A stretch of DNA of 64,000 nt from Phallus indusiatus (GCA_027605045.1 JAQFWX010000010.1:438879-502878); one strand, 5' to 3'; numbered from the stretch's first letter, positions 34,903 to 48,052 are shown. A program made the numbers and translations. The notes: generated from the letters alone by a model not told the origin.

Positions 34903-37900
34903 TTATCTGTACATACCCAACTCCCGGTTATTGTTCTGTTTAATGGAAGTTGTTGTCCAAACAGAGTTGAACGCTGTTTTTGTCCAACTAGCTATCGTGT
35001 GTAAAGCTTTTCGCTGTAATGGATGTGACGTCAGCATGGGGATAGAGGAAGAAAAGGTTTGAAAAAAACAATACCTCATCCACACCAGGGAACTCAGAAC
35101 GCCCTTCGATATCATAGTTTTTGTCTAACGCTGTATTCACAGGTGCAGATTGATGGGTAGAGACCTCGAGTTGAGTGGGAAAGACACCTATAAGCTGTCC
35201 GAACCTATGCGCAGATGCCTGGAATGTATCACGAACACCGTCGGTATCTTCATCAGTGTCTTCGTCAGTGTCTCTGCCAGCTCGAAGCCACGTAGATATA
35301 GGATGCAAGTTTGATAAGTCGCCAGATCGCACCAGTTCATTCATAGTGGCAAATAGCTCGTCCAACTTCCCTCTTTCTAGCTTTGATTTTACAAGAAGGA
35401 AATACCGTTTTGTGTCCCAGTTGCGAGAGACAAGGAGTTTCCAGAATTGCACAAGCACGGCGGAGTCGTAGAGAATGGTGAACAACGGCGTTTTACGATT
35501 CACCGACTCGAGAAGATCCATCAAGACTGAATATACGTAGTTTTCTGTGTCGATATTGTCATATTTTGCCAAGTTATTGAGGCATATCAAGATGTGAGAA
35601 ACTGCGTCTGGGTCGTTTAAGAGGATGGTGGATAGATGATGGCGATTCTGTGGTATGAGTAACAGTGCGAGCAAAGGAGGTGTGGCCTGTAAAAGGCGCG
35701 ACCGGAGATCGCGCGAGTACCATTGATATATAAGAGAGAGATCATGACCATCCATAAAAAGTGCGAGGTTGGCTGTGTGATTGTTTATTGATACATCCAT
35801 AAAGCGCAAAGACCATACTGCTTTCCGCCTGGCGCGATCCGTCATCGACTCGCACCAGAACGAGTCCACGCAACAAACCTCTTTGAAGAAAACGAGCGCA
35901 TTACACAATGTGCGAAATCGATTTGAGGAATAAACATGCCACCAGAAGTTATCAAACAGGTTTTCCAAGGACTTCTGCCTCTGTTCTTTGTTAGTAATTA
36001 GTGGACGATCCGATGTGAGGTGCCGGTAGATGGTGATAAGGAGGAGATAGTGTTTATTTTCAGAGTTAGCATCTGATGGGTATCCAACCCTGTTGTAAAC
36101 TCGGAAGTGATGGAATAAGTATCTAAACTTCCACCATCCTAGTTCTCTATCGTCAAAGCGTACTAACCCCCCGTTACGTATAAGGTCGCGAGTGGGATCG
36201 AGTACCCATCTGAATAGACTGTTTGTTCCATGGATAAGTATATGCGTAGCTACCATAGTATCAGGTGACATTTTCATCAAAAAATGACACCACATGGTCA
36301 GTGGAAGGTTGAGATTGTCGTTAATGGCATCGTGAAGAATTTCAACACGATTACGATTGAATACATAGCCGGAGATACGAAGATAGCTTTGGTATTCTCC
36401 TTCTTCTAGCTGACGTTCTTCCAGATCCGGGATAGTCTTGAATAAAACCCACGGGCTCAGTTCAGAAGCCGTTAAAGCCAAACACAAGCTATAGCGCAAA
36501 TCTACGACATTCATTCCACTGACACCCAACGTATGACAAAGATTCCGGGAATTACCCCACTCCAATCGTTCGGCGATAGTTGGATGCACAGCTGCGCACC
36601 GTGCAATGATACGATGTACACTTCTATTCGGGGAAGTCGTATAGAGCCAATTGAATGCCTCGAAATCGAGGAAAGTCGCATTTCTGACGGCCTGTTTTAT
36701 ATTCTCTTCTCTCCACTCTGTGAACTTTGGGAGTTTTTCGTCATCCGATACAACGAGTAGGAGTATTGAAAAACCAAGATTCATGACACCAGCTAACTTT
36801 ATGATTGCATATCGGACGAGGCCTTGGATGCAGTGAACGAGAAGCTCAATAGTGCATCGAGAACTATAGTTTATTCTTCTCCAAATGGCCCTAAAGCCAT
36901 AGTTCAATTTCGCACCGATCCGTTGAAGAACCCGTCGCAAAACAAAAAAGATGATCCCAACGTAAATCGTCAATGAGGTTGTGTATGGACACTCCGGGTA
37001 CCAAATCGGTAGGATCACCGAGATAAAGTATAGAGTGTAGGTGATGCCAGTAATGAGGGTAATCGTCCAGGCAATATAATTGTTTAACGGAAACAATAAT
37101 ATAACAATACCCGTAAGGAACATGCCGAGAGCGAGGTGGAGGAGAATGGGGAGAAGGTCGACGATCGCAGCAACCTTCCACAATTCAAACCCATTGAAAC
37201 GCAGCCGTCTGGCTCGTGCCTTTTCATTCGCTGTCCCAGAAATGGAGGATAAGTAATAATATAGCCATTGTTTAGCAAGAACGGCAAATAACGCTGTAGA
37301 TAATGTAATCGCCAAGCTAGTGAACCATAGACCGTTCACCAAAGATACATTTGTTGACGGTGTAAAGATCGAAGTCGGTGTCACTGTTGAGCTGGGTACG
37401 CGATTTACAGGCATCTCATTGAAATTTGCTCGTAATAGCTGAGTTACTTCAAACAATAGGGATGCAGTGACCCGAGAATTATCTTGCTGCAGGCTTTGGG
37501 AAGCCTGTGAGACAAATGTCGTGATAACGCCAGAAAAAAGACCGGCCTCAGTGAACGTAAGTTTCAAGGGCATGATACAAATAAAACGGATTCGCCTACA
37601 AAAACCAGGAGAACATCGACCGTTTCTTTCCACCCTTCTACTCTCTCGCGATCAAACGATTCAGCTTCATCGAGGTACGTTAACCAGATACGCGCATTTT
37701 CTGCAGCCTCCTCTCCGAGTCCATCTCGTGGATACTTCTGTTCATAGTCATATTTATCACTCGCTAATATGAATCACATTAGACCGCGCATAATAAACAA
37801 GATTTCAATTGACGCACTTACATTCAGTTTCGGGAGACGATCCTTTGGCCAGTCCGAAAAACCTTTTACACCCTGCTGTTTTTCGTTGCATAACAGAAGG

Positions 37901-38239
37901 AGAAGTAGAAACCGCTCTGTTTGGTGCGGCCTCTAAAATGTACCTAGGTGAGCACTCCTCTATATCATTTCATGAAACATGGAACTCACGAAGGAAGTCT
38001 CGGAAAAGATCAACCAAGTTCTCTATCATTTCTTCGGATTGTTGGTTCTTGGCTGGAACAGCAGCAGGCTGTTTGTCTTCTTCACCAGATGGAGTTGTGG
38101 GCTTGTGATTCTCAACCATCGACGCAGCTCGTTCAAGTTGATCATCAGGCCCTTCTACGGCCTTCTGAAGACTTCCGGCATTTTCGTCCTGAGTCTCGAC
38201 TTGTACCTGTTTTTCTCTCAAAGTAGGTGTTCCAGACAT
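34903..38239 (-). CDS. DUF6535 membrane protein, copy D (intact)
   Basis: Five exons on the minus strand: 38239-37990, 37932-37822, 37763-37600, 37546-35075 and 35013-34903, giving about 1,035 residues with no break. Exon 1 starts MSGTPTLREKQVQV and ends LVDLFRDFL. DUF6535 starts near residue 145 (WLTYLDEAESFDRERVEGWK). Likely membrane helices are at about 166-190, 243-266 (GLWFTSLAITLSTALFAVLA), 299-329 (AAIVDLLPILLHLALGMFLT) and 332-356. The remaining 650 residues are soluble-looking, with conserved family landmarks: EALDWLYATSPNRSVHR-like (here EAFNWLYTTSPNRSVHR), VCCVDSFW, DLSLIYQWYSRDL and NRHHLSTIL. The last exon encodes KALHTIASWTKTAFNSVW. A Glu/Asp repeat (DEDTDEDTDEDTD) lies near residue 910. 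The function is unknown. Confidence 0.85.
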
Positions 38240-38482
38240 AATGGGTAGCTGGTGGTCGATTGCAATATGAGGCTATGTGGAGAGGATGGGGGAGATGAGC
38301 GCCCCTGACGACGTCCTTATTCAAAACGTTATAAACCCGTTGGTCCCGCCTGGTTTGTACCTCGTCCACATCAGAATCCAATACAAAGAACCGTGTGTGA
38401 AGATTTCCATCATTTAGCCAAACAGTATGACAGCAAAGACTATAGGCCAATAAGGGCTCAGGAACTCTATTAGCGGATAAAC

Positions 38483-38592
38483 GACCATTACACCCGTTCG
38501 TTTGCAAAATAGTTTTCTTCGGTTAAGCCTTTTTTTGGTGGTAAGCGAGGTTAGCCAAGGAAAACTATTTCGCAAATGGGTGTAATCACTCC
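38483..38592. repeat. Small foldback element, imperfect inverted repeat
   Basis: The left arm begins ATTACACCCGTTCGTTTGC and the right arm is the complement of ATTACACCCATTTGCGAAAT. The arms are about 35-40 bp and roughly 80 percent matched, with a loop of about 35 bp. The size suggests a decayed MITE. I see no clear target duplication. Confidence 0.5.
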
Positions 38593-39322
38593 CACGTGCC
38601 TGATTCTCGCCATGGCACAACAGAATACCTCTTCCCTTCTATTCTTCCGAAGAATTTGACACTACTGTCTCTAGGCCACAGGCAAAGACATAAGCGAGAT
38701 GGATCAAACAATTAAACGAGAGAAATAGATCACCACAACCAAACACAAACGCCATATCTAATTCGTCGCGCGGGTATCTCACTGGGAACAAGTCCGATGT
38801 CGATGAACAGACTGCCAAGACTTGGTTTTTTTTGCAGTTCCGACAGTACGGTCTATTCCCCTTGCTATCACGTTACAACTACCAAAGTTCAGAATGTATA
38901 TAGCATCCCACCTGAAAAACACATTCAAGTTAAGTCAGCTAATAATTCGTTACATATATTAAGATTACCTGGCAACGTGACAGCGCATCGGTAAATTCAC
39001 ATATCATTCTTTCTTTCGCGCAATCGTATGTTCCCTTTTATCGTGTTCTATGAATTTAGTCAATGCAACGGGCTTATATAGAATTGTAAATTGCATACCA
39101 TGTCTTTTTGCAATTGTCTAGTCCCAATATTGTCAATAACAAGCTTGAACCGACCTGAAGAAGTATTCGCTCTCGTGCTCCCAACGTTGAATAAAGGCTC
39201 GAACATAAAGGCTTTATGGTTCAACATCCGATAGTTGAACCTTCGCCACATACCGTAATACAAAAATTAGGTACGGCAGATTCAACGTATTACTTGAAAC
39301 GGGATACTTGCAACGGGGACGA

Positions 39323-39400
39323 AGTCTAGGGAGGGATTGAACCGGATCAGGAGGTGATCCTACAGCGTGGGTGTTGCCAATTACGCCACCATTCATGTGC
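39323..39400 (-). ncRNA. tRNA-like sequence, probably a SINE or tRNA pseudogene
   Basis: On the minus strand TGGCGTAATTGGCA resembles an A box and GGTTCAATCCC is a good B box, at tRNA spacing. I could not pair a sound acceptor or T stem, so it is unlikely to be a working tRNA. Confidence 0.35.
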
Positions 39401-40363
39401 AGAAAATTCATATTGCATTGTAAGCCAAGCAAACCCCAACGGTATCACTCATGGAGGACCAGACAGACAAGAGTTCAAGTTGTGCAGCCTGGTGCGGGTA
39501 TAATCGCGATGCTGGTTGTAGTGCAGCAATCAACAGTGAGCTTATCGTTGTTCCCGGAGAAGCGGCTGGAGTCAAAGCGACGGGTTATCGAGTGGAACGG
39601 GTTGGCGTCCGGAAACTCCTGTTCTCGTCTGTGCTAATCGTGTAGTCGGGACGAACTGAAGCCCAAAGGTCCGTTACATGGCGTTGTATAATCAACGATC
39701 ACCAGAAACTCAGCAGCCCAACCAAGATCCTACCTTAGATATCGAAAAAAACGAGGATGCACAGAAGAGAAAATTGGTTCGTTGAGAACTTGGTACCAAA
39801 AGTCTCATGGCAAATGATGGACACGGTAGACAGTATGGCAAGATGAGACCAATTAGGAGAAAAATATCGCTCCATATACGTTGAGATACGAGCAGTCACC
39901 ACTGTATCGTTTATAATGCAAACAAATCACACGACGCCAATGATGACATGCCTTGGATCGTAGTTCATCAGTAAAGTTGAAGGTTTCCGTCGTAAACAGT
40001 TCCCAGTGGGCTGTCTCTGCTAAAGGCCGGTGGTGTTGTGGTGCTTAATAGCTGGAGTATAATCTGTAGAATATTGAGTCGGCTGGGCGTTGTCAACCTG
40101 AAGAAAAAAAAATTCCCTGACGGTGGATTCACGCGACGGGACTTTGAGAATTGCGCAACGCGAGGTATCTGAGAGTCTGAGCCCTGGGGTGATGTCAAGA
40201 TATTCCACTTTTCCGAGAAATCTAAAATGGAGAAATAAGCTTGTATCGAAAAGTAGGCCGTCGCAATTAAAGACATGCCCGCTACCGCGCTTGAGGCAAG
40301 TTGAAGGCAAGCCGAAAGCGTTGTGTCACAACGTTGGTGTCACACAGGAAATAGCCGACCTAG

Positions 40364-40866
40364 TCGACAGCACTTTTTCACCGACGACATCCAACTCTAT
40401 CTTTTCTAAATTTTTCCTTTCGCACCAAGCACAAGACTAAGACGTTCTTCCAAAGCTTACTAAAGCCTCATAATGACATTCCTAATGAAGCACGTCCGTA
40501 CTACGACCAAACAATCAGCTCGCTCAAAACTGCTATGAAGTATTACTATGCCCGAAATCGTATCGGCGGATTTTCCAATACACTAATTTTGTTTCAAAGT
40601 TACCTCGCAGGCAGCCGTCCTTTCAATGTCCACCATGGCCGTAAACAATAATCAAATTTCTTCGCGACGAGTTGAGCATTGGATCAGCACAACACGCGCA
40701 AGCTCCCGGACGATTATGGGACGAAAATATGTTTCCTACGAAGAAATTTACAGACACTTTCTCCAAGACTACCTATCTTGTCCATGAGTTTCTCGACAAA
40801 TTTTTGGATGACAATGAGCTGATACGGACTAATAGAGCATTATCGGAAAAGGACGAAGCTCAATAG
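40364..40866 (+). pseudogene. Coding-like fragments of an unknown gene
   Basis: Overlapping frames each look coding for a stretch: one contains FFQSLLKPHNDIPNEARPYY and LKTAMKYYYARNRIGG and ends at a TAA; another starts at a Kozak-like CCACCATGG (ATG near 40634) and continues with NQISSRRVEHWISTTRAS; a third holds KFTDTFSKTTYLVHEFLDKF. They do not join into one protein by simple splicing. I cannot name a family. A decayed gene is the simplest reading. Confidence 0.25.
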
Positions 40867-42172
40867 AATGTGTTGAAGTTCGGTCCCGAAGAAACCGACG
40901 TCTCGGTAGGAAATTAAGTTCAATGTTTTGACAGACGCAGTCTTTGAGGCAAAGCCCAAGCTCGTCCTCCCAACATGACATCGAGTCAATGATTGAATTT
41001 GGGCGAGGTTCACGCAAATGAATCAATCAGTAATATATGATGATTATTAGGGCGTACTTGGCTCCGTTCATACAGAAAATAATGTATGATACAAGAGTCA
41101 CATAACTTCGTTGATTTTAGGCGCGTCGGCGAAACGTGCGGCTCAAATCAAGCATAGTATATATAAGGAGGTCAAGAAATGGTTGCATTTTGGAATGCCA
41201 TACACGAGCTCAGGAAATTTGAAATTCTAATGAGGTCAACTTGAATGGGATTTTCAAACGGAACATTATACTTTTTAGTACGTTTGCGAGTCAATGAGAA
41301 TGAAAAAAGCGAAGAAATCAAGAATGAATGTAGTAAAAGAAAGTGGATACAGTGGTGAATAGTAACCAGCCAAGGTGTATACTATTTGATACATGAACAA
41401 TCATTAAAGGAAGGAAAGTCGTACCTTGAAACCGGATAAAAAATTGAGATTTCAACCTGCTCAACACCTTCACTGAATAAGTTTTATTCGCTCAAAACCG
41501 ACAACCGTCACCCAACGAGCATTCAAACCTAAGCTGTGAATGCCGATGCAGTGGGTAGCATATCGTTACGAGTGTTGTGTCAGATGTGTGGATCGGGCTT
41601 GTGTCGATCCATCTATTGCGTTTTCGGTGCTTACAGCTAAAGATGGCACGCTGAGCGCGGCGGCGCGAATACGTATAACCCTGTTTAAACCAACGAAAAG
41701 TTAGCTTCACCTCACTATAGAATAAAGATAAATGAGAATGAGGAACTGGTATGTGTTGAAGTCGCAAAACGCCGTCAAAGAGGGTTAACTGTTGCCAGGG
41801 TGTACATAGATGCCGGCGTGGAACGGTTTTGAGGCCGGAGAAAACAATTGCAAGAAGCTGTGTATATGAAGCTCCTGAAGCGTGTTTGCGGAATGCTTGT
41901 GCATCGTCTGGAACAAGGCAAATGCACACCGGATTCGTGGTCTCGCGCGCAAAAGTGGGGTTTAGAGAGGACTTGAGGAGCGACATGTCCGTCACACAGG
42001 GAAAGCCCGAACTTTTTTCTCCACTACCACCCACTACCACTACCCACGCCGATTCACAGAAGTTCTAACTCTCCATATGCTTGATGTCGCGTCCAAGTCG
42101 CGTCAAGAGCAACCTTCCTTGAATGTCTAGGAGCGACAAATCGGTTTTTTGGATAGCCCACCACGTCACTAT

Positions 42173-42201
42173 GTCACATCGGGAACAGCCGGTCCAATCA
42201 G
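42173..42201. repeat. Dispersed CCAAT-containing motif, copy 3
   Basis: GTCACATCGGGAACAGCC then GGTCCAATCAG and TTTTTTCT. It is close to copies 1 and 2. A weaker relative (GTCACACAGGGAAAGCC) lies near 41991, about 180 bp away. Confidence 0.5.
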
Positions 42202-42561
42202 ATTTTTTCTCTGACTGTAGACGTCGACCTCTGTAGTCAATTTCTCTAATTCCATTCAAAGTTTTGCTCAAGGGTATGTCTTGATATTCCTCTGAACACA
42301 ATGAGAACAACAATTAGCACTGTCAAGCAGGCAAAGGAGTCAAACGGTGCTACATAATATGACGCAAGCAAATGAAGGCTAAGGCCTAGAGAGAGTGCAC
42401 AAAGCTTAAACAATATATCCTATGTCTCGCTTCTGTTCTGAAATTTATCGTGTCCAGTGACAGGAACTTTATTTGTAGACCTTGATAACGATTACCCGAT
42501 TACAACAATTCTGAGCGCTCTATGCACACAGACCGACACTTCAATTCCTATTATATTTTAT

Positions 42562-45500
42562 CTATTTGACGGATGTCTTTTGATGTGGCCAAATAAAGTT
42601 GAACACTTTTTTCATCCAGCTAACTGTGAAATAAAAGGTTTTACGCTATATATATGTGCCTTAGCATCCGGACTATCAAGTATGACAAATTCGGTGACAA
42701 AATTACCTTATCCGGATTAGGCATTTGAGCACGCTCCTCAGTATCGTGGTTTATACCCGACGCTGCGTTCTCGGGTGCATGTTCATCGATAGTAGCCTCA
42801 AATATTGTGTAGGAGACACCAACAAGTTGTCCAAACTCACACGCAGATGCCTGTAATGCTTCGCGGATGTCGCCTTTGTCCTCGTCAAACCACCAATATC
42901 TGTTGGGTACTAGGTTTGCCAAGTTGTCAGATCGTGCCAATTCAATCATAGCGAGAAACAGCTCCCCCGACGTCTTTCTGTCAAGCTTCGATTTTAAAAG
43001 GAGAAAATACCTTTCGGTATCCCACCTGCAAAACACGACGAGTTTCCATAATTGCACGAGTACGGTGTGGTCGTAAAGAATGTTGAAAGGGGGAATCTTT
43101 GGGCTAACTGACCCAAGAAGGTCCGTCAGGATAGAATATACGTATGCCTCCGTGTTGATATGGTAATAATTCACCAGGTTGTGAAGACAGTTTGAGAGGT
43201 GAAGCACAGCATCCGGATCATTTGAGAGAAATATGGAGAGATGATGGTGGTTCTGTGGCACGAATAACATCGTTAACAGGGGAGGTATGTAGCATGAAAG
43301 ACTTGGATCAAGAACTCGTGAATTCCATTGGTAAACGAGAGTGAGGTCGTGGTCGTTCATGAAAGACAAGTAGTCATATGGATGAAAGTTTGTCGGAATA
43401 TTCATTAAAAACAGAGACGATATCGCGTTTCGCCTGGCCTGATGTGTCATAGAGTCGCACCAGAACGAGTCCGCGCAGCAGATTTCTTTGAAGTACATCA
43501 AGTAGTACTCCGGTTCGAAGCAGTTTGGGATGTTCTCCAATGTACGGCGAGATGAAAGAAGAAAAATCTGGCCAAAGCTGTCGAATAAATTTTCTAAAGA
43601 CTTCTGCCTCTGTTCTTTGTCGCTAATGAGCAGATCATCGGATTCATCAGAGGTAAGGTTACGATAGATGGTGCTAAGAAGGAGATAGCATGTTTCGTAG
43701 AATTTGCTTCCTGATGCAGATGAATAGTCGAGGTCGCCAAGTTTGAAGGAGCGGAACAGGTAGTCAAACTTCCACCAACCCAGCTCTTCATTATCAAAGC
43801 CTACTAACCCTGCATTGGATATGAGTTCGCGGGTGGGATTGAATTTCCAATTGAATAGGCCGTTGTCTCCGTGAATGAGTATACACGCAGCCACTGTATC
43901 ATCCAGGGACAAAATTTCGAGGAAATGACACCACACGACCAGTGGAAGTTTGAGATTATCGTTGACGGCATTATGAAGAGTTTGAATATCCTCCCCGTAA
44001 TCTGAAAGTGCACTTGCAATGCGAAGATAACTCCGATACTCTGGTTCCTCCAACTGTTTTTGCGCCTCATCGGGAATGCGTGGGCGTTGGAGAAGTTCCC
44101 AGTGATACCGCGAACAGTGAGTCACAAAATCCAGACACAAGCCATAACGCAGATCCTCTATGTTTGTTTCGCCAATCCCCAGAGTACGACAAAAATCCTC
44201 GCAAGTATTCGGCTTAAATCTTTTACCAATGACGGGATGAACGGCTGCACACCGTGCAATAATTCGATGAACACTTTTGTTCGGGGAAGTCGCATAAAGC
44301 CAATTGAGTGCCTCGAAATCAAGGGAAGTCATATTTTCAACAGCGTGCTTGATATTTTCTTCTCTCCATTTTGTAAATTTCGGAAAGTTCCCGATGAATA
44401 TTGTAGGTCGGAGTGTTAGAATCCTACGGCGCACGACACCAGCCAACTTGGAAATGAATGTATATTTACGTCGGATGAGGCCCTGGATGTAATGAACGCA
44501 ATGTTGAATAGTATGCCGAGACTTATAATTTATTCTTCTCCAAACAACTAGAAAGCCTCGATTTATGATTGCGCTGAACCTTCTCAAAGATTGTTGCAGA
44601 ACGAAGAAGAGAATTCCAATGTAAATCGTCAAGGATGTTGCATACGGGCATTCCGGGTACCTGATAGGCAGTATCACCGAAATAAAATATAAACCGTAGG
44701 TGATGCCGGCAATACTGACAATCGCCCAAGCAACACGTTCGTCCAAAGGAAATAAGAATATAATAACGCCCGTGAGGAACATCCCGACAGCTAGATGGAG
44801 GAGGATAGGAAGGAGATCGACAATGGCAGCAACCTTCCACGATTCAAAGCCGTTGAATCGTAGCTGCCTGGCTCGAACCTTTTCATTCGCCGTTCCAGGG
44901 ATGGAAGACAAATAATAGTATAGCCACTGTTTGGCGAGAACGGCGAACAGCGCAGTGGATAGTGCAATTGCTAGACTAGTGAACCATAAACCGTTCACTA
45001 GAAAAGCATTCGTCGATGGTGTGAACGGTGAAGTAGGGGTCATCGTCGAATTTGGGATCAAATTCGTTGGCATCCCAACAGATTGCGCCCGTAAGATTTG
45101 GGCTATTTCAAACAACAAGGATGCAGAAACCTGTGTGTTGTCCTTTTGTAAACTTTGCGAAGCCTGTGCGATGAATGTCGTTATGACGCCAGAAAAAAGA
45201 CCAGCCTGGTATTAGAAAAAAAAATGAGTTTGTGTTTATTGTTGCCCACAAACGTTTTGCCTACGAAAACCAGCAATACGTCCACCGTCTCTTTCCACCC
45301 TTCTACTCTCTCACGATCAAATGATTCAGCCTCGTCGAGATAAGTTAACCAAACGCGAGCGTTTTCAGCGGCTTCCTTTCCAAATTCGTCTCGTGGATAT
45401 TTCTGTTCGTAATCATATCTGTTATTTGCTGATATGCGTAAAGTTAACTGCGCAACATAAACACTATTCAAATTGCCATACTCACAACCAGCTTCGGGAG

Positions 45501-45880
45501 ATAGTCTTTTGGCTAGACCGAATAGCCTTTTACGCCTTGCCGTGTCTAGTTGCGTAACTTCAGGAAAGGTGGAATCAAAAGCTACTTTGTTAGGCGCCGC
45601 CTCTAATAAGCACTAGGTAAGGAATTTTAGTACATTATACTATAAAACAAAATTCACCTAGGAAATCACGAAAAAGGCCCACCAAGTTCTCTATCTTTTC
45701 GTGAGACTGTTCGCCCTTCAATGGCACAGAACCATTAGGAGATGGAGGCCGGGAGTTGTCGGTGTTCGGCCCGGCAGATCTACAATCACCGAGGTCTTGG
45801 GAAGGTTTTCCAATACATTCGTCACCTTCGTATTGAGCATCGATGTGTGCTGTTTCCTTCAAGCTAAGTGTTTCAGACAT
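42562..45880 (-). CDS. DUF6535 membrane protein, copy E (intact)
   Basis: Five exons on the minus strand: 45880-45658, 45602-45486, 45428-45265, 45205-42707 and 42645-42562, giving about 1,028 residues without a break. Exon 3 is again exactly 164 nt, as in all copies, and encodes WLTYLDEAESFDRERVEGWK. Exon 4 contains GLWFTSLAIALSTALFAVLA, AAIVDLLPILLHLAVGMFLT and ITYGLYFISVILPI, then EALNWLYATSPNKSVHR, ICCADSFW and LTLVYQWNSR. The last exon reads KTFYFTVSWMKKVFNFIW. Predicted topology is a short acidic N-terminus, four membrane helices and a long soluble tail. The function is unknown. Promoter-like GATTGCGATACAAGATGATG lies about 15 bp upstream of the start. Confidence 0.85.
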
Positions 45881-48052
45881 GGTATGTGGGTGGCGGTTGA
45901 TTGCGATACAAGATGATGTGAAAAGATGAAGGAGATTTCGGAACCGTCAAAACGCGCCTAAGTCATTACCCAAAACGTTAATAACCTGCCGCCTCGTGTC
46001 GATGCATGAAATTGTGTGTGAAGATGTACGTACCAATTGAATTAGACAACACAGCAGCACGGACTAGAGACCAATGAGGTTTCTGGAACTTCATTTAAAT
46101 ACGGATAAATGATGATTGGCCCCTTCAATACAAGTTGCGGCGGTGGGTTTGGCACTTTCCATACAATATGCCTGGGTTACATCCAAATACATTCTGGACC
46201 ACTTACATATTCCAATAGTAGACTGGGTTAGACTACCTTGATTTTGCCTTACATATCGTATGTCGAGTGCAAGGCCCACCACGCCAGATGCAACGTGTCG
46301 CGTCACTCCATCAATGTCCCACTGGGAATGTCCATGCTAATCCATCTGGCATCCCGACTATATAGCAAAATTGCAAGTATCATCTGTTGAGATTTAAATG
46401 TACATGTAGTAGTTTAATGTACTTGGATCACCTCAAAGCTCCATTGCCACATCTTAGTCGTCATGTCCGGTGAGAAAGAGTAGACCACCGATGTCGCTTA
46501 GAAAAATTATTGCATTTTTTCGTATTATCGGGTAATCGTGTCTTCAAATTCCAATCCAAGATTTCAGCTCTTTTCATTATGCTACAAAAGAGTGTGTTAA
46601 CAGATTAACTATGTCACCTGAATCAGCTTGTCATTCACATGCGCAGACATAGAACGCACGCAACTCTATCAACAAGTATCGTCGAACCGAAGCTTCATAA
46701 ACCTGTATAGCATACCAACATCGATCAGCATTACTAGACCATATTTATAAGGATTTCAAGTGAATGGCTTTAAGAAGATCTTTATCAACCTCACCGTGCG
46801 GATCAGTCCAAGAATCGAATCGGTATACGTAGTTGCAGCTCAACCTAATACAATTATTTAAACATCCAATTCCCAAGGAATCATTGGGTATAATTCGCAC
46901 ACCGGTTTGCAGCTTCAACGGGAACACGAGGTGAGAATGTTGATACATCTGGTATGGCCTGAATGACGTGCTTTTTCTGTGAAATGACCTGAACAAGCTT
47001 TAAAATTTATGGACTGTTTACGTGGCTAAATAAGCAATGAATACAGAAATGAATACAGAAAGACATGGGTTTATGGAAGATATGTCGGTGCACGAACCTT
47101 TCAAGGGTAGATGAGATGGATGGCGTTGTCAGGGAGTGACCGCAGCTTTTGAAGTTAGGATAGCTTAAGCATGCCAAAATCCACGTTTCTGTGAAACATA
47201 CGCGATGGTGGTTATACCCCAACCAATTCAACACTCCGGAAAAGAACGGTTCTATGATGACTGTACAGTGTCACGCGCGTCACGCATGACTAAAAATCTT
47301 CCGCCAGTAAGTGTAAGAGTCTGGACTCTTTCAATCTGTCCGAAAAGTCCAAGTCGGGGACTTCGGACTATTTTCTAATCTTATCTTTTATTTCTCTTAC
47401 TTACAAATCGTTTCCGAACGATTGCTTATGTTTTCTCTTTATCTAAGTAATTAGATAAGCTTTATTTTAGGTATATAAAGTCGAGATGTAGATATTTTAT
47501 TCATTAGCTTCTTTAACGAAGACCATCTGCACTCATCTGGTGTGATACTCCTTTGTTCCTGAAGTTCTCGTGTAAAAGTCTTTCGGACTTTTACAGTAAG
47601 CTTCCTCTGTTATTGACTTCGACTATCTGCATCCAATGCCAGCGACTAGGTAGGGCGGTGCCAATTGGGTTCCTTATTTATCGTGTTTCCCAGCATGGTG
47701 AGTTCGCTGTTGCAAGTCCGCTTCGTCGTTCGCATTAACACTTAAACGAAAACAATTACATACATTACTAAGACTGAAATACTTTGGTAACAATAATTTT
47801 CTTATAAATTCGTTGATAAAACACCAAAATCCCACACTGCAGTTTGAAGTATCAACCCTTGAAATACCGGTACAAATAGGTTAGTAATATCTTTCGAGGC
47901 TGAAAAAATAAAACTAGGCTGCGTTATTAATTTATTCAAAGGTTTCAAAAGTTCGAAACACGGGACTCCTTTTGAAAGTTCTCACTGAAACACCGTCTAT
48001 TTAATTTTATGATGGGTACGAATTTTTAAATTCATAAGAATTTCAAAGTTTC
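45881..48052. other. Intergenic, with an LTR-like sequence
   Basis: The first 150 bp is the promoter of copy E, including CTGCCGCCTCGTGTCGATG. The middle has no recognised feature. An LTR-like stretch lies at about 47269-47760, listed separately. The rest is the 3' side of the third F-box-like gene. Confidence 0.45.
47269..47760. mobile_element. Solo-LTR-like sequence
   Basis: It starts TGTCACGCGCGTCACGC, like the confirmed solo LTR at 54126 (TGTCACGCGCCG), and may end ...AACAATTACA at 47760. The candidate target copies TACAG (47264-47268) and TACAT (47761-47765) differ at one base. Inside are a TATATAAAG promoter box (about 47471) and a perfect hairpin GTAAAAGTC-TTTCG-GACTTTTAC. The right boundary is uncertain. 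Confidence 0.45.

Larger units (their letters stand above)
38240..42561. other. Long intergenic region with small repeats and ORF remnants
   Basis: The first 200 bp is the promoter of copy D (GCAATATGAGGCTATGTG, and CCGCCTGGTTTGTACCTCG near 38347). Later there are a foldback element (38483-38592), a tRNA-like sequence (39323-39400), coding-like fragments (40364-40866) and a CCAAT-type motif (about 42173). A 182-codon minus-strand ORF at 41492-42040 starts only at GTG and has no motif; I do not call it. Confidence 0.45.

Noticed and set aside
41492..42040. 182-codon minus-strand ORF
   Set aside because: It starts at GTG, has no motif, repeat or intron support, and an irregular composition.
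44060..44419. Plus-strand ORF inside DUF6535 copy E
   Set aside because: Antisense shadow of exon 4; the sense frame is conserved in all copies.
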